Source: Actinomycetes bacterium (GTDB lineage Bacteria; Actinomycetota; Actinomycetes; Actinomycetales; Cellulomonadaceae). From it: a stretch of DNA of 13,482 nucleotides. Of this stretch, positions 7,701 to 13,482 are shown in pieces. The DNA lies in contig JAFABT010000066.1 of NCBI GenBank assembly GCA_023425905.1, forward strand, positions 1-13,482, in the 5' to 3' direction. Each line of letters opens with the position of its first letter. The stretch's first letter is position 1. The notes beneath the pieces are model-generated. The model worked only from the letters and a program-made list of their open reading frames with translations, did not search any database and had not been told where the DNA came from. The translations under genes and the position numbers were made by a program.

Positions 7701-9342
7701 GACCATCGGCGAGAAGGTTCGGCTCGGGGCCGATCGCCCCGCCGATGCTCGTCACGAGCTCTTCGCGGATGGCGTCGAGCGGCGGGTTCGTCACCTGCGC
7801 GAACATCTGCGTGAAGTAGTCGAACAGCAGCCGCGGTCGCGCCGACAGGACGGCGAGAGGCGTGTCGGAACCCATCGCGCCGAGCGGCTCGGCCCCGAGC
7901 TCGGCCATCGGGCCGAGCAGGACCTTGAGCTCCTCCTCGGTGTAGCCGAAGGCGCGCTGCCGACGGCGGACCGAGGCCGGCGAGTGCGCGACGTGCTCGC
8001 GGGGCGGTAGCTGGTCGAGGGAGAAGAAGTTCTCCTCGACCCACTCGCCGTAAGGCCGTTCCGCCGCGAGCTGGCTCTTGACCTCGGCGTCGTCGACGAT
8101 CCTGCCCTGCGCCGTGTCGACGAGGAACATGCGCCCGGGCTCGAGCCGACCCTTCCGGACGACGCGCGCGGGGTCGATGTCGAGCACACCGGCCTCCGAG
8201 GCGCACACGACGAGGCCGTCCTCCGTCACCCAGTACCGGCCGGGCCGCAGGCCGTTACGGTCGAGCACGGCGCCGATGAGCGAGCCGTCGGTGAAGGTGA
8301 GTGCGGCAGGCCCGTCCCACGGCTCCATGAGAGTCGAGTGGTACTGGTAGAACGCCCGCCGCGCGGGGTCCATGTCAGTCGCGTTCTCCCACGCCTCAGG
8401 GACCATCATGAGGACGGCGTGCGGAAGCGACCGCCCCGCGAGGTGGAGAAGCTCGAGGACCTCGTCGAAGCTCGCGGAGTCGGAGGCCCCGTCGCTGCAG
8501 ATGGGCAGGAGCGGGGCGAGGTCGCCGAGCTCGGGGCTCTCGAGCCGGCCCTGCCGTGCCGCCATCCAGTTGCGGTTCCCGCGGACGGTGTTGATCTCGC
8601 CGTTGTGCGCGATGAGCCTGAAGGGCTGCGCGAGCGGCCACGAGGGGAAGGTGTTCGTCGAGAACCGCGAGTGCACGAGCGCGATCTCGGTGGCGTACCG
8701 CGGGTCCGACAGGTCGGGGAAGAACGGCTCGAGCTGAGCTGTCGTGAGCATCCCCTTGTACCCGAGGGTTCGGCTCGACAACGAGGCGAAGTAGGTCCCC
8801 AGCTCGTGCTCGACGCGCTTGCGGGCGCGGAACGTGAGCCGGTCGAGGGCGATGCCTGCGAGGTCGCGTCCGGGCGAGGCGACGACGATCTGGCGGAAGG
8901 TCGGCATCGAGGCGCGCGCGCTCGGACCGACGAGGTCCGCCGTCACGGGGACGTCGCGCCACGCGAGGACGTCGAGGCCCTCGGAGGTCATGATCTCCTC
9001 GACCGCAGCGGCGGCGGCGTCTGCGGCCACCGGGTCCTGCGGGAGGAAGGCGGTCCCGATCGCGTAGTGACCCGCGGGCGGGAGCTCGGCGACGATGACG
9101 TCGCGGATGAATGCATCGGGGATCTGCGTGAGGATCCCGGCTCCGTCCCCGGTGTCCGGTTCGGAGCCGACCGCGCCTCGATGATCGAGGTTGAGCAGTG
9201 CGGTGAGGCCGGCATCGACGATGTCCCGGCCAGGTGTGCCACGGAGCGTGGCGACGAAGGCGAACCCGCAGGCGTCGTGCTCATAGGCGGGGTCGTACAG
9301 CCCGGTCGGGCCCGGCGGAGCGTCCACAGCAGACGATGGCAT
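4789..9342 (-). CDS. gltB: Glutamate synthase [NADPH], large (alpha) subunit
   Basis: The protein is 1517 residues, the normal size for bacterial GltB. It transfers the amide nitrogen of glutamine to 2-oxoglutarate, giving two glutamates, and works with GltD. Domains in order: a class II glutamine amidotransferase (about 25-430) with predicted nucleophile C25 in YEHDACGF and HNGEINTVRGN (246-256); a central linker domain; the FMN-binding synthase barrel (about 800-1200) with SNTGEGGEDP near 905 and TNADDIQIKMAQGAKPGEGG; and the C-terminal GXGXG beta-helix. The 3Fe-4S cysteines are C1123, C1129 and C1134 in CVMMRVCHLDTC. The first 24 residues should be a propeptide removed to expose Cys25. The ATG at 9342 is chosen from the usual propeptide length. 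GAGGA lies eleven bases upstream, a weak and rather distant ribosome binding site beside an A-rich run. gltB overlaps gltD by eight bases and follows lgt after a 143-bp gap. Confidence 0.98.
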   Translation of the reverse strand: MPSSAVDAPPGPTGLYDPAYEHDACGFAFVATLRGTPGRDIVDAGLTALLNLDHRGAVGSEPDTGDGAGILTQIPDAFIRDVIVAELPPAGHYAIGTAFLPQDPVAADAAAAAVEEIMTSEGLDVLAWRDVPVTADLVGPSARASMPTFRQIVVASPGRDLAGIALDRLTFRARKRVEHELGTYFASLSSRTLGYKGMLTTAQLEPFFPDLSDPRYATEIALVHSRFSTNTFPSWPLAQPFRLIAHNGEINTVRGNRNWMAARQGRLESPELGDLAPLLPICSDGASDSASFDEVLELLHLAGRSLPHAVLMMVPEAWENATDMDPARRAFYQYHSTLMEPWDGPAALTFTDGSLIGAVLDRNGLRPGRYWVTEDGLVVCASEAGVLDIDPARVVRKGRLEPGRMFLVDTAQGRIVDDAEVKSQLAAERPYGEWVEENFFSLDQLPPREHVAHSPASVRRRQRAFGYTEEELKVLLGPMAELGAEPLGAMGSDTPLAVLSARPRLLFDYFTQMFAQVTNPPLDAIREELVTSIGGAIGPEPNLLADGPEHAAKLLMPFPVIDNDGLAKIIRVNKDPRLAGTFHSVIVRGLYRVAGGGDALAARLEEIFDEVDEAIERGASFLVLSDRESTADLAPIPSLLLLSAVHHHLLRRQVRTQVSLVVEAGDVREVHHVALLIGYGAAAVNPYLAMESVEEMAAAGYLEVTPEKAVANLIKALGKGVLKVMSKMGISTIASYRGAQVFEALGLSQDLVARYFSGTTSRLGGVGLDVVAAEVAARHEVAYPRSGTAKPHQRLATGGEYQWRRDGEEHLFDPETVFRLQHSTRTRQFDVFREYTRRIDDQSERLLTLRGLLAFKEGERQPVPLEEVEPVSEIVKRFSTGAMSFGSISAEAHETLAIAMNALGGKSNTGEGGEDPARLRDPRRRSAIKQVASGRFGVTSDYLTNADDIQIKMAQGAKPGEGGQLPGHKVSPWIAKTRHATPGVGLISPPPHHDIYSIEDLAQLIHDLKNANPSARVHVKLVAQVGVGTVAAGVSKAHADVVLISGHDGGTGASPLTSLKHAGGPWEIGLADTQQTLVLNGLRERVVVQVDGQLKTGRDVVVAALLGAEEFGFATAPLVVSGCVMMRVCHLDTCPVGVATQNPELRARFTGKPEFVVTFFEFIAQEVREHLATLGFRSIEEAVGHAEVLDTRRAVDHWKAEGLDLAPVLALPDYAGSAPYNVTAQDHGLAQALDNELVSLAGPALERGEPVRVALPVRNVNRTVGTMLGHEVTKRYGPDGLPPGTIDVTLTGSAGQSLAAFLPAGVTIRLYGDANDYVGKGLSGGRVVVRPDSSAVLTGDRDVIAGNVIGYGATSGQVFLRGVVGERFAVRNSGATLVVEGIGDHGCEYMTGGTVVVLGRTGRNFAAGMSGGIAYVLDLNSQALNGPALAADEVALTPLEADDVVLVRELLTEHVAETGSPVAAELLADPEGWPSRFTKVLPTEYARMTQAMAKAEADGLDPSTPGVWDHILEVSRG

Positions 9343-9485
9343 TGTTTTTTCCGTCCTCGAAGCGCCCGACCATGGCCGGGTGCACCTGAAATAAGGGGGA
9401 ACGCGTGGGGCGCCGTCGACCCAGCGGTGCGACGATACGCGCTCGTGTCGCGATCGTGCGACAACGTCGCACCGGCGCTGCGGCT
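9343..9485 (-). promoter_or_regulatory. gltB upstream region with nested GTGCGAC inverted repeats
   Basis: This 143-bp gap separates the trp-lgt genes from gltBD on the same strand. It holds a 10-bp inverted repeat, cggtgcgacg at 9425-9434 and its complement at 9465-9474. Inside it is a tight 7-bp hairpin, 9456-9462 with 9466-9472, with a three-base loop, starting 14 bases after the lgt stop. A third pairing, 9446-9451 with 9458-9463, competes with it. Possible -10 boxes on the minus strand are TATCGT (9437 to 9432), which overlaps the outer repeat, and TTATTT (9394 to 9389). Neither has a good -35. I see no clear GlnR or AmtR box. The hairpins may end the lgt transcript, bind a regulator, or both. 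Confidence 0.5.
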
Positions 9486-10436
9486 CTACGGCTCCGGGCC
9501 CTCGTGGGGGCTCTCACCGATCTGGTCGCTCCGGGAAGTGTCCTTGGGGACCGCCGACCCGTCAGAGGTGAGCTCGGCGGGGTCAGAAGGTGCCGCGGGG
9601 CGGGCCAGCACAGAGGTCTCGCGCTCGGGGTGGCGGCGTCCGACCAGCCACCAGGCTAGCAGCGCCCCCAGGAGCACGATGATGGAGGTCCACACGTTGA
9701 GGCGGACGCCGAGGACGCGCTCGGCGTCGTCGATCCGCAGCATCTCGATCCACAGCCGCCCCGAGGTGTAGAGGACGACGTACATCCAGAACACCCGGCC
9801 ATGACCCCACCGGAACCGTCGTTCGAGGCGGATGAGCAGGTAGGCAGCCGCGAGGTTCCACACGAGCTCGTAGAGGAACGTCGGGTGGAACAGCGTCTCG
9901 GGCGGGAGGTCTGCGGGGAACTGCGGCAGGCTCGGGTCGATCTCGAGCCCCCACGGGAGCGAGGTCGGCGAGCCGAAGAGCTCCTGGTTGAACCAGTTGC
10001 CGAGACGTCCGATCGCCTGCGCGACGAGCAGCGCTGGCGCGAGGACGTCGGCGAACACCGCGAAGGACAGCCCCGCGCGTCGGCAACCGATCCATGCGCC
10101 GACGGCGCCGAAGGCGATCGCGCCCCAGATGCCCAGCCCACCCTCCCAGATGGCGAGCGCCTTGACCGGATCGCCCCCGGGCCCGAAGTACGCGTCGGGC
10201 GACGAGAGCACGTGGTAGATGCGCCCGCCGACGATGCCGAAGGGCACGGCCCAGAAGACGACGTCGAGCACCGCGTCGGGGTCACCCCCGCGTGCGGCGA
10301 GCCGCCGCTGGCTGAGCAGGGTCGCCGCGATGATGCCGAGGATGATCGCGATCGCGTACGCCCTCAGCGGCAGCGGGCCCAGGTACCACACGGACTCGGC
10401 CGGGCTCGGGATCGAGGCCACCACGGTCGCGAGCAT
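9486..10436 (-). CDS. lgt: Prolipoprotein diacylglyceryl transferase
   Basis: This 316-residue inner-membrane enzyme moves a diacylglyceryl group from phosphatidylglycerol to the lipobox cysteine of prolipoproteins, the first step of lipoprotein maturation. Several hydrophobic segments are visible, at about 24-42, 57-72, 98-116, 128-142, 191-203, 215-226 and 250-266. Family motifs: GGRIYHVLSS (70-79), IWEGGLGIWG (96-105), the Lgt signature GRLGNWFNQELFG (143-155, with R144 matching essential Arg143 of E. coli), FHPTFLYE (183-190) and a late SGRLWIEMLRID (225-236). A hydrophilic tail of about 45 residues follows the last membrane segment, rich in Pro, Ser, Glu and Asp and probably disordered; such tails are common in actinobacterial Lgt. 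The ATG at 10436 shares one base with the trpA stop (TGATG), so it is probably coupled to trpA. A GAGGGG lies ten bases upstream. The lgt position after trpA is widely conserved in Actinobacteria. Confidence 0.96.
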   Translation of the reverse strand: MLATVVASIPSPAESVWYLGPLPLRAYAIAIILGIIAATLLSQRRLAARGGDPDAVLDVVFWAVPFGIVGGRIYHVLSSPDAYFGPGGDPVKALAIWEGGLGIWGAIAFGAVGAWIGCRRAGLSFAVFADVLAPALLVAQAIGRLGNWFNQELFGSPTSLPWGLEIDPSLPQFPADLPPETLFHPTFLYELVWNLAAAYLLIRLERRFRWGHGRVFWMYVVLYTSGRLWIEMLRIDDAERVLGVRLNVWTSIIVLLGALLAWWLVGRRHPERETSVLARPAAPSDPAELTSDGSAVPKDTSRSDQIGESPHEGPEP

Positions 10437-11239
10437 CAGCGGCGCACCCCTCGGGTCCCTGCGACGAGAGCGGTCGCCACGGCGCTCAGCTCGCGCAACC
10501 CGTCCGCGGCCGACTCCGCCTCGACGAGCGGCCGGACGAACGCGGAGCCGACGATGACGCCGTCGGCGTACCCGGCGACCTCAGCCGCGTGGGCCGGAGT
10601 CGTCACGCCGACGCCGACGCACACCCGCTCGGCACCTGCTGCCCGGGTGTCGGCGACGAGCTGCGCCGCTCGGTCGCTCAATGTCGCGCGCTCCCCCGTC
10701 ACCCCCATCGTCGAGGCCGCATAGACGAAGCCGCGCGTCGCGGCAGCCGTGAGCGCGAGCCGCTCCGGCGTGGAGCTCGGCGCGACGAGGAACACCCGGT
10801 CGAGCTCGTACGCGTCCGAGGCCGCGATCCACGCCCCGGCCTCGTCGGGGATGAGGTCGGGGGTGATGAGCCCGGCCCCGCCCGCCGCGGCGAGATCACG
10901 CGCGAACGCGTCCACCCCGTAGCGCACCACGGGGTTGTGGTAGGTCATCACCAGGGTCGGCACCCCCAGGGAGGCGACCGCCTCGACCGCGCGGAGCGTG
11001 TCCCGCACCCTGACGCCGCCCGCGAGCGACTGCTGCACCGCGTGCTGGATGACGGAGCCGTCCATGACGGGGTCGGAATACGGCAGCCCGAGCTCGATCA
11101 TGTCGACGCCCGCGTCGACGAGCGTCTTCGCCGCCGCGATCGAGCCGTCGACGTCCGGGAAGCCGACCGGGAGGTAGCCGATGAGGGCCGCGCGTCCCTC
11201 TGCCTTGAGCGCGTCGAGGCGCGCAGCGGTGCGGTTCAC
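10436..11239 (-). CDS. trpA: Tryptophan synthase alpha chain
   Basis: The protein is 267 residues, the usual length. It splits indole-3-glycerol phosphate into indole and glyceraldehyde 3-phosphate and passes the indole through a tunnel to TrpB. The catalytic acids fall at the same numbers as in the Salmonella enzyme: E49 in DMIELGLPYSDP and D60 in VMDG. The (beta/alpha)8 barrel strands LIGYLPVGFPD (19-29), LVMTYHNPV, GLITPDLIPDEA and GFVYAAST are clear. The phosphate site is expected near GVGVTTPAHAAEV and DGVIVGSAFVR. The GTG start at 11239 overlaps the trpB stop by four bases (GTGA), with AAGGAG eight bases upstream. Alternative starts would break the conserved N-terminus. It is followed directly by lgt. 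The protein has only one Trp, as is common in tryptophan-pathway enzymes. Confidence 0.97.
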   Translation of the reverse strand: MNRTAARLDALKAEGRAALIGYLPVGFPDVDGSIAAAKTLVDAGVDMIELGLPYSDPVMDGSVIQHAVQQSLAGGVRVRDTLRAVEAVASLGVPTLVMTYHNPVVRYGVDAFARDLAAAGGAGLITPDLIPDEAGAWIAASDAYELDRVFLVAPSSTPERLALTAAATRGFVYAASTMGVTGERATLSDRAAQLVADTRAAGAERVCVGVGVTTPAHAAEVAGYADGVIVGSAFVRPLVEAESAADGLRELSAVATALVAGTRGVRR

Positions 11240-12486
11240 GCGGACGTCTCCTTCGCGTCGGTCCCGGTGCCCGGGTGGTCCAGAACGTCGAACCAGGTCG
11301 CCGCGGTCTCGACGTCCTTGTCCCCACGGCCGGAGAGGTTGACGAGGATCGTCGCGTCGGGCCCCAGCTCACGGCCGAGCTCGAGGGCGCCCGCGAGCGC
11401 GTGCGAGGACTCGATCGCGGGGATGATCCCCTCCGTGCGGCACAGCAGCCGGAACGCGTCCATCGCCGCCGCGTCAGTGATGGGCCGGTACTCGGCCCTG
11501 CCGATGCTCGCGAGCCACGAGTGCTCCGGACCGACCCCGGGGTAGTCGAGCCCCGCGGAGATCGAGTGGCTCTCGATCGTCTGGCCGTCCTCGTCCTGGA
11601 GCAGGAACGAGCGCGCGCCGTGGAGCACGCCCGTCGCGCCCTTCGTGATCGTCGCGGCGTGACGCTCCGTCTCGACCCCGTCGCCGCCGGCCTCGCACCC
11701 GACGAGGCGCACTGCTGCGTCGTCGAGGAACGCGTGGAAGATGCCCATGGCGTTCGACCCGCCACCCACGCAGGCGACGACGGCGTCGGGCAGAGCGCCG
11801 GTGAGCTCGAGCACCTGGGCGCGTGCCTCCTCGCCGATGACCTTCTGCAGGTCGCGCACCATCTCGGGGAACGGGTGCGGGCCCGCGACCGTCCCGAAGA
11901 CGTAGTTCGTCGTCTCGACGTTCGTCACCCAGTCACGCAGCGCCTCGTTGATCGCGTCCTTGAGGGTCCGGGACCCCGCGGTCACCGGCACCACCTCGGC
12001 GCCGAGCAGGCGCATCCGCGCGACGTTGAGCGCCTGGCGACGGGTGTCCTCCTCGCCCATGTAGATGACGCACTCGAGCCCGAACAGCGCGGCTGCGGTC
12101 GCCGTGGCGACGCCGTGCTGGCCCGCACCGGTCTCTGCGATCACGCGCGTCTTGCCGATGCGCGTCGTGAGCAGCGCCTGGCCGAGGACGTTGTTGATCT
12201 TGTGGGAGCCGGTGTGGTTGAGGTCCTCGCGCTTGAGGACGATGCGCGCCCCGCCTGCGTGCGTCGCAAACCGCGGCACCTCGGTGATGATGCTCGGTCG
12301 TCCCGTGTAGGTCGCTGCGAGCCGGAGGATCTCCTGCGTGTAAGCCGGGTCCGCCTTCGCCTTCTCCCACGCGTCCGAGAGCTCGTCGAGCGCCGCGATG
12401 AGGGCCTCGGGCACGAAGCGCCCGCCGTACTCCCCGAAGTAGGGGCCGGTGGCCGCACGCAGGCGGTCGGGCGAGGGCACGGACAC
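11236..12486 (-). CDS. trpB: Tryptophan synthase beta chain
   Basis: The protein is 416 residues and PLP-dependent. It condenses indole with L-serine to form L-tryptophan in complex with TrpA. Motifs: YFGEYGGRFVPEAL (16-29); PLP-binding lysine K96 in LNHTGSHKINN; catalytic E118 in IAETGAGQHGVATA; the phosphate-binding loop GGGSNAMG (240-247); and GCEAGGDGVET further on. The C-terminal region carries AIESSHALAGA and LVNLSGRGDKD, both typical. The frame stays open far upstream through trpC, but the real start is the GTG at 12486. AGGAGG (12498 to 12493) lies six bases before it, and family similarity begins just after. A second in-frame GTG at 12480 is possible but too far from AGGAGG. The gene lies 38 bases after trpC and overlaps trpA by four bases. 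Confidence 0.97.
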   Translation of the reverse strand: MSVPSPDRLRAATGPYFGEYGGRFVPEALIAALDELSDAWEKAKADPAYTQEILRLAATYTGRPSIITEVPRFATHAGGARIVLKREDLNHTGSHKINNVLGQALLTTRIGKTRVIAETGAGQHGVATATAAALFGLECVIYMGEEDTRRQALNVARMRLLGAEVVPVTAGSRTLKDAINEALRDWVTNVETTNYVFGTVAGPHPFPEMVRDLQKVIGEEARAQVLELTGALPDAVVACVGGGSNAMGIFHAFLDDAAVRLVGCEAGGDGVETERHAATITKGATGVLHGARSFLLQDEDGQTIESHSISAGLDYPGVGPEHSWLASIGRAEYRPITDAAAMDAFRLLCRTEGIIPAIESSHALAGALELGRELGPDATILVNLSGRGDKDVETAATWFDVLDHPGTGTDAKETSA

Positions 12487-12492
12487 GGAAGG

Positions 12493-12498
12493 CCTCCT
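12493..12498 (-). promoter_or_regulatory. Ribosome binding site that fixes the trpB start
   Basis: The minus strand reads AGGAGG, a full anti-16S match, followed by six bases and GTG at 12486. This site decides against the much longer open frame that runs on upstream to 13425. Confidence 0.85.
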
Positions 12499-12524
12499 GG
12501 GCTCGGGGTGGGGAACGCGGGTCG

Positions 12525-13337
12525 TCAGCGGCGCACGGCGCGCAACGACGGATGGGAACCTGCGGCGACGAGGTCGGCGACGGACTGCCGTGGGGCGCCG
12601 TCGGTGACGAGCGCCTCTCCGACGAGCACCGCGTCTGCGCCGGCACGGGCGTAGTCCATGACGTCGTGCGGGCCACGGACGCCTGACTCGGCGACGCGCA
12701 CGACGCCGTCCGGGATGAGCGGGGCGAGCCGGGCGAAGGTCGACCGGTCGACCTCGAGCGTCTTGAGGTTGCGGGCGTTGACCCCGATGACCCGTGCACC
12801 GGCGTCGACCGCGCGTGCGACCTCCTCGGCGTCGTGCACCTCGACGAGGGCGGTCATGCCGAGAGAGTGCACACGCTCGACGAGCGAGGTGAGCACCGTC
12901 TGCTCGAGCGCCGCGACGATGAGGAGCGCGAGGTCGGCGCCGTGGGCGCGCGCCTCCCACACCTGGTACGGGGTGACGATGAAGTCCTTGCGGAGCACCG
13001 GGACGTCGACGGCCGAGCGCACCGCGTCGAGGTCCGCGAGGGAACCGTTGAACCGGCGCTGCTCCGTGAGCACAGAGATCGCCGCGGCCCCACCCGTGGC
13101 GTACTCGAGCGCGAGGGCGGCCGGGTCGGAGATCGACGCCAGCGAGCCCTTCGACGGGCTGGACCTCTTGACCTCGGCGATGACCGCGACCGCGTCTTCC
13201 TGCCGCAGCAGGCTGAGCGTCTCCTTGGCCTCCGTCATCCGCGAGGCACGTTCCTTGAGCGCGTCCAGGTCCGTCGCGGCCTGTCTGGCCGCGAGGTCCT
13301 CGCGCACACCGGCGACGATCTCGTCGAGCACGGTCAT
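12525..13337 (-). CDS. trpC: Indole-3-glycerol phosphate synthase
   Basis: The protein is 270 residues and monofunctional. It closes the indole ring, turning carboxyphenylamino-deoxyribulose phosphate into indole-3-glycerol phosphate with loss of CO2 and water. Catalytic residues are all present: E55 and K57 in IAEVKRSSPSKG, K117 in VLRKDFI, E166 in ALVEVHD, N187 in GVNARNLKT, and E217 and S218 in RVAESGV. The phosphate-binding end DAVLVGEALV (235-244) is intact. There is no fused phosphoribosyl-anthranilate isomerase (TrpF) domain. In many Actinobacteria that step is done by the dual HisA/PriA enzyme, which would lie elsewhere. The ATG at 13337 is preceded by AAGGTGG six bases upstream. It is the first trp gene inside the window; trpE and trpD are not seen and probably lie beyond the right edge or elsewhere. 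Confidence 0.97.
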   Translation of the reverse strand: MTVLDEIVAGVREDLAARQAATDLDALKERASRMTEAKETLSLLRQEDAVAVIAEVKRSSPSKGSLASISDPAALALEYATGGAAAISVLTEQRRFNGSLADLDAVRSAVDVPVLRKDFIVTPYQVWEARAHGADLALLIVAALEQTVLTSLVERVHSLGMTALVEVHDAEEVARAVDAGARVIGVNARNLKTLEVDRSTFARLAPLIPDGVVRVAESGVRGPHDVMDYARAGADAVLVGEALVTDGAPRQSVADLVAAGSHPSLRAVRR

Positions 13338-13482
13338 GGCCCGCCACCTTCCGCTCAGCCGCCGCGGACGTGGTCGCGTCAGCGTCGGCGTGGTCCCCCG
13401 TGGGCTTCACCCACCTGCGGACCATCGTAGGCCCGCCCGTGAGAACCCCTGGACCGTGCCCAGAAGACGGACCCTCACCCCG
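13338..13482 (-). promoter_or_regulatory. Region upstream of trpC with a possible -10 box
   Basis: These 145 bases hold no gene I can recognise. On the minus strand TACGAT (13429 to 13424) fits a -10 box, which would give a leader of about 80 bases before trpC. No convincing -35 is seen at the right distance. A small hairpin can form downstream (13400-13404 with 13410-13414, five-base loop). One minus-strand frame ends at a TGA near 13408 and could be the tail of an upstream trp-cluster gene, but its 24 residues match nothing I know. Confidence 0.3.

Noticed and set aside
9380..9410. A GlnR or AmtR box upstream of gltB.
   Set aside because: The sequence around gaaataagggggaac only loosely resembles GlnR half-sites and has no proper second half; no AmtR-like palindrome is present.
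11236..13425. A 729-codon form of trpB extending upstream through trpC.
   Set aside because: The upstream part is a shadow of trpC with Arg-rich sequence. A full AGGAGG and GTG at 12486 and the family length of about 400 residues set the true start.
13338..13425. A tryptophan leader peptide before trpC.
   Set aside because: The only ATG-started frame there has one Trp codon, no early stop and no clear attenuator pairing.

Overview
The window is a GC-rich (roughly 70 % by eye) stretch of actinobacterial chromosome. Codon use is dominated by G/C at the third position, GTG starts are common, and the order trpC-trpB-trpA-lgt-gltB-gltD-pyk is the one expected in Micrococcales. Protein style points towards the Cellulomonas / Sanguibacter / Promicromonospora neighbourhood. 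That placement is inference from synteny and sequence style, not from a search.

Layout. (1) Positions 1-996, minus strand: a winged-helix DNA-binding protein of the AlkZ-like (HTH_42) family, cut off at its C-terminus by the window edge. (2) Positions 1114-1692, plus strand: a Dps-type ferritin, divergent from gene 1 across a 117-bp gap. (3) Positions 1699-1750: a 20-bp perfect hairpin between dps and the converging pyruvate kinase gene. (4) Positions 1762-3183, minus: pyk, with a leaderless-type start. (5) Positions 3309-9342, minus: gltB and gltD, the two subunits of NADPH-glutamate synthase, overlapping by 8 bases. (6) Positions 9343-9485: a regulatory-looking gap with nested inverted repeats. 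(7) Positions 9486-13337, minus: trpC-trpB-trpA-lgt, with trpB/trpA and trpA/lgt overlapping. The last 145 bases lie upstream of trpC and hold a possible -10 box. No gene-free stretch exceeds 300 bases. I see no tRNA, rRNA, CRISPR array, insertion sequence or prophage gene.

Together the minus-strand genes form a core-metabolism block. trpC, trpB and trpA carry out the last three steps to tryptophan. lgt adds the diacylglyceryl group to prolipoproteins and shares the trp transcript. gltBD makes glutamate from glutamine and 2-oxoglutarate. pyk makes pyruvate and ATP. The left end has a different theme, DNA protection: Dps stores iron and shields DNA, and the AlkZ-like protein belongs to a family that includes alkyl-base glycosylases.

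I did not find a clearly new biological system. The points most worth a second look are the nested GTGCGAC inverted repeats before gltB, the short ORF overlapping the gltB start, the AlkZ-like/dps divergent pair, and two starts with matching leaderless geometry. All catalytic motifs I checked in the metabolic genes are intact.
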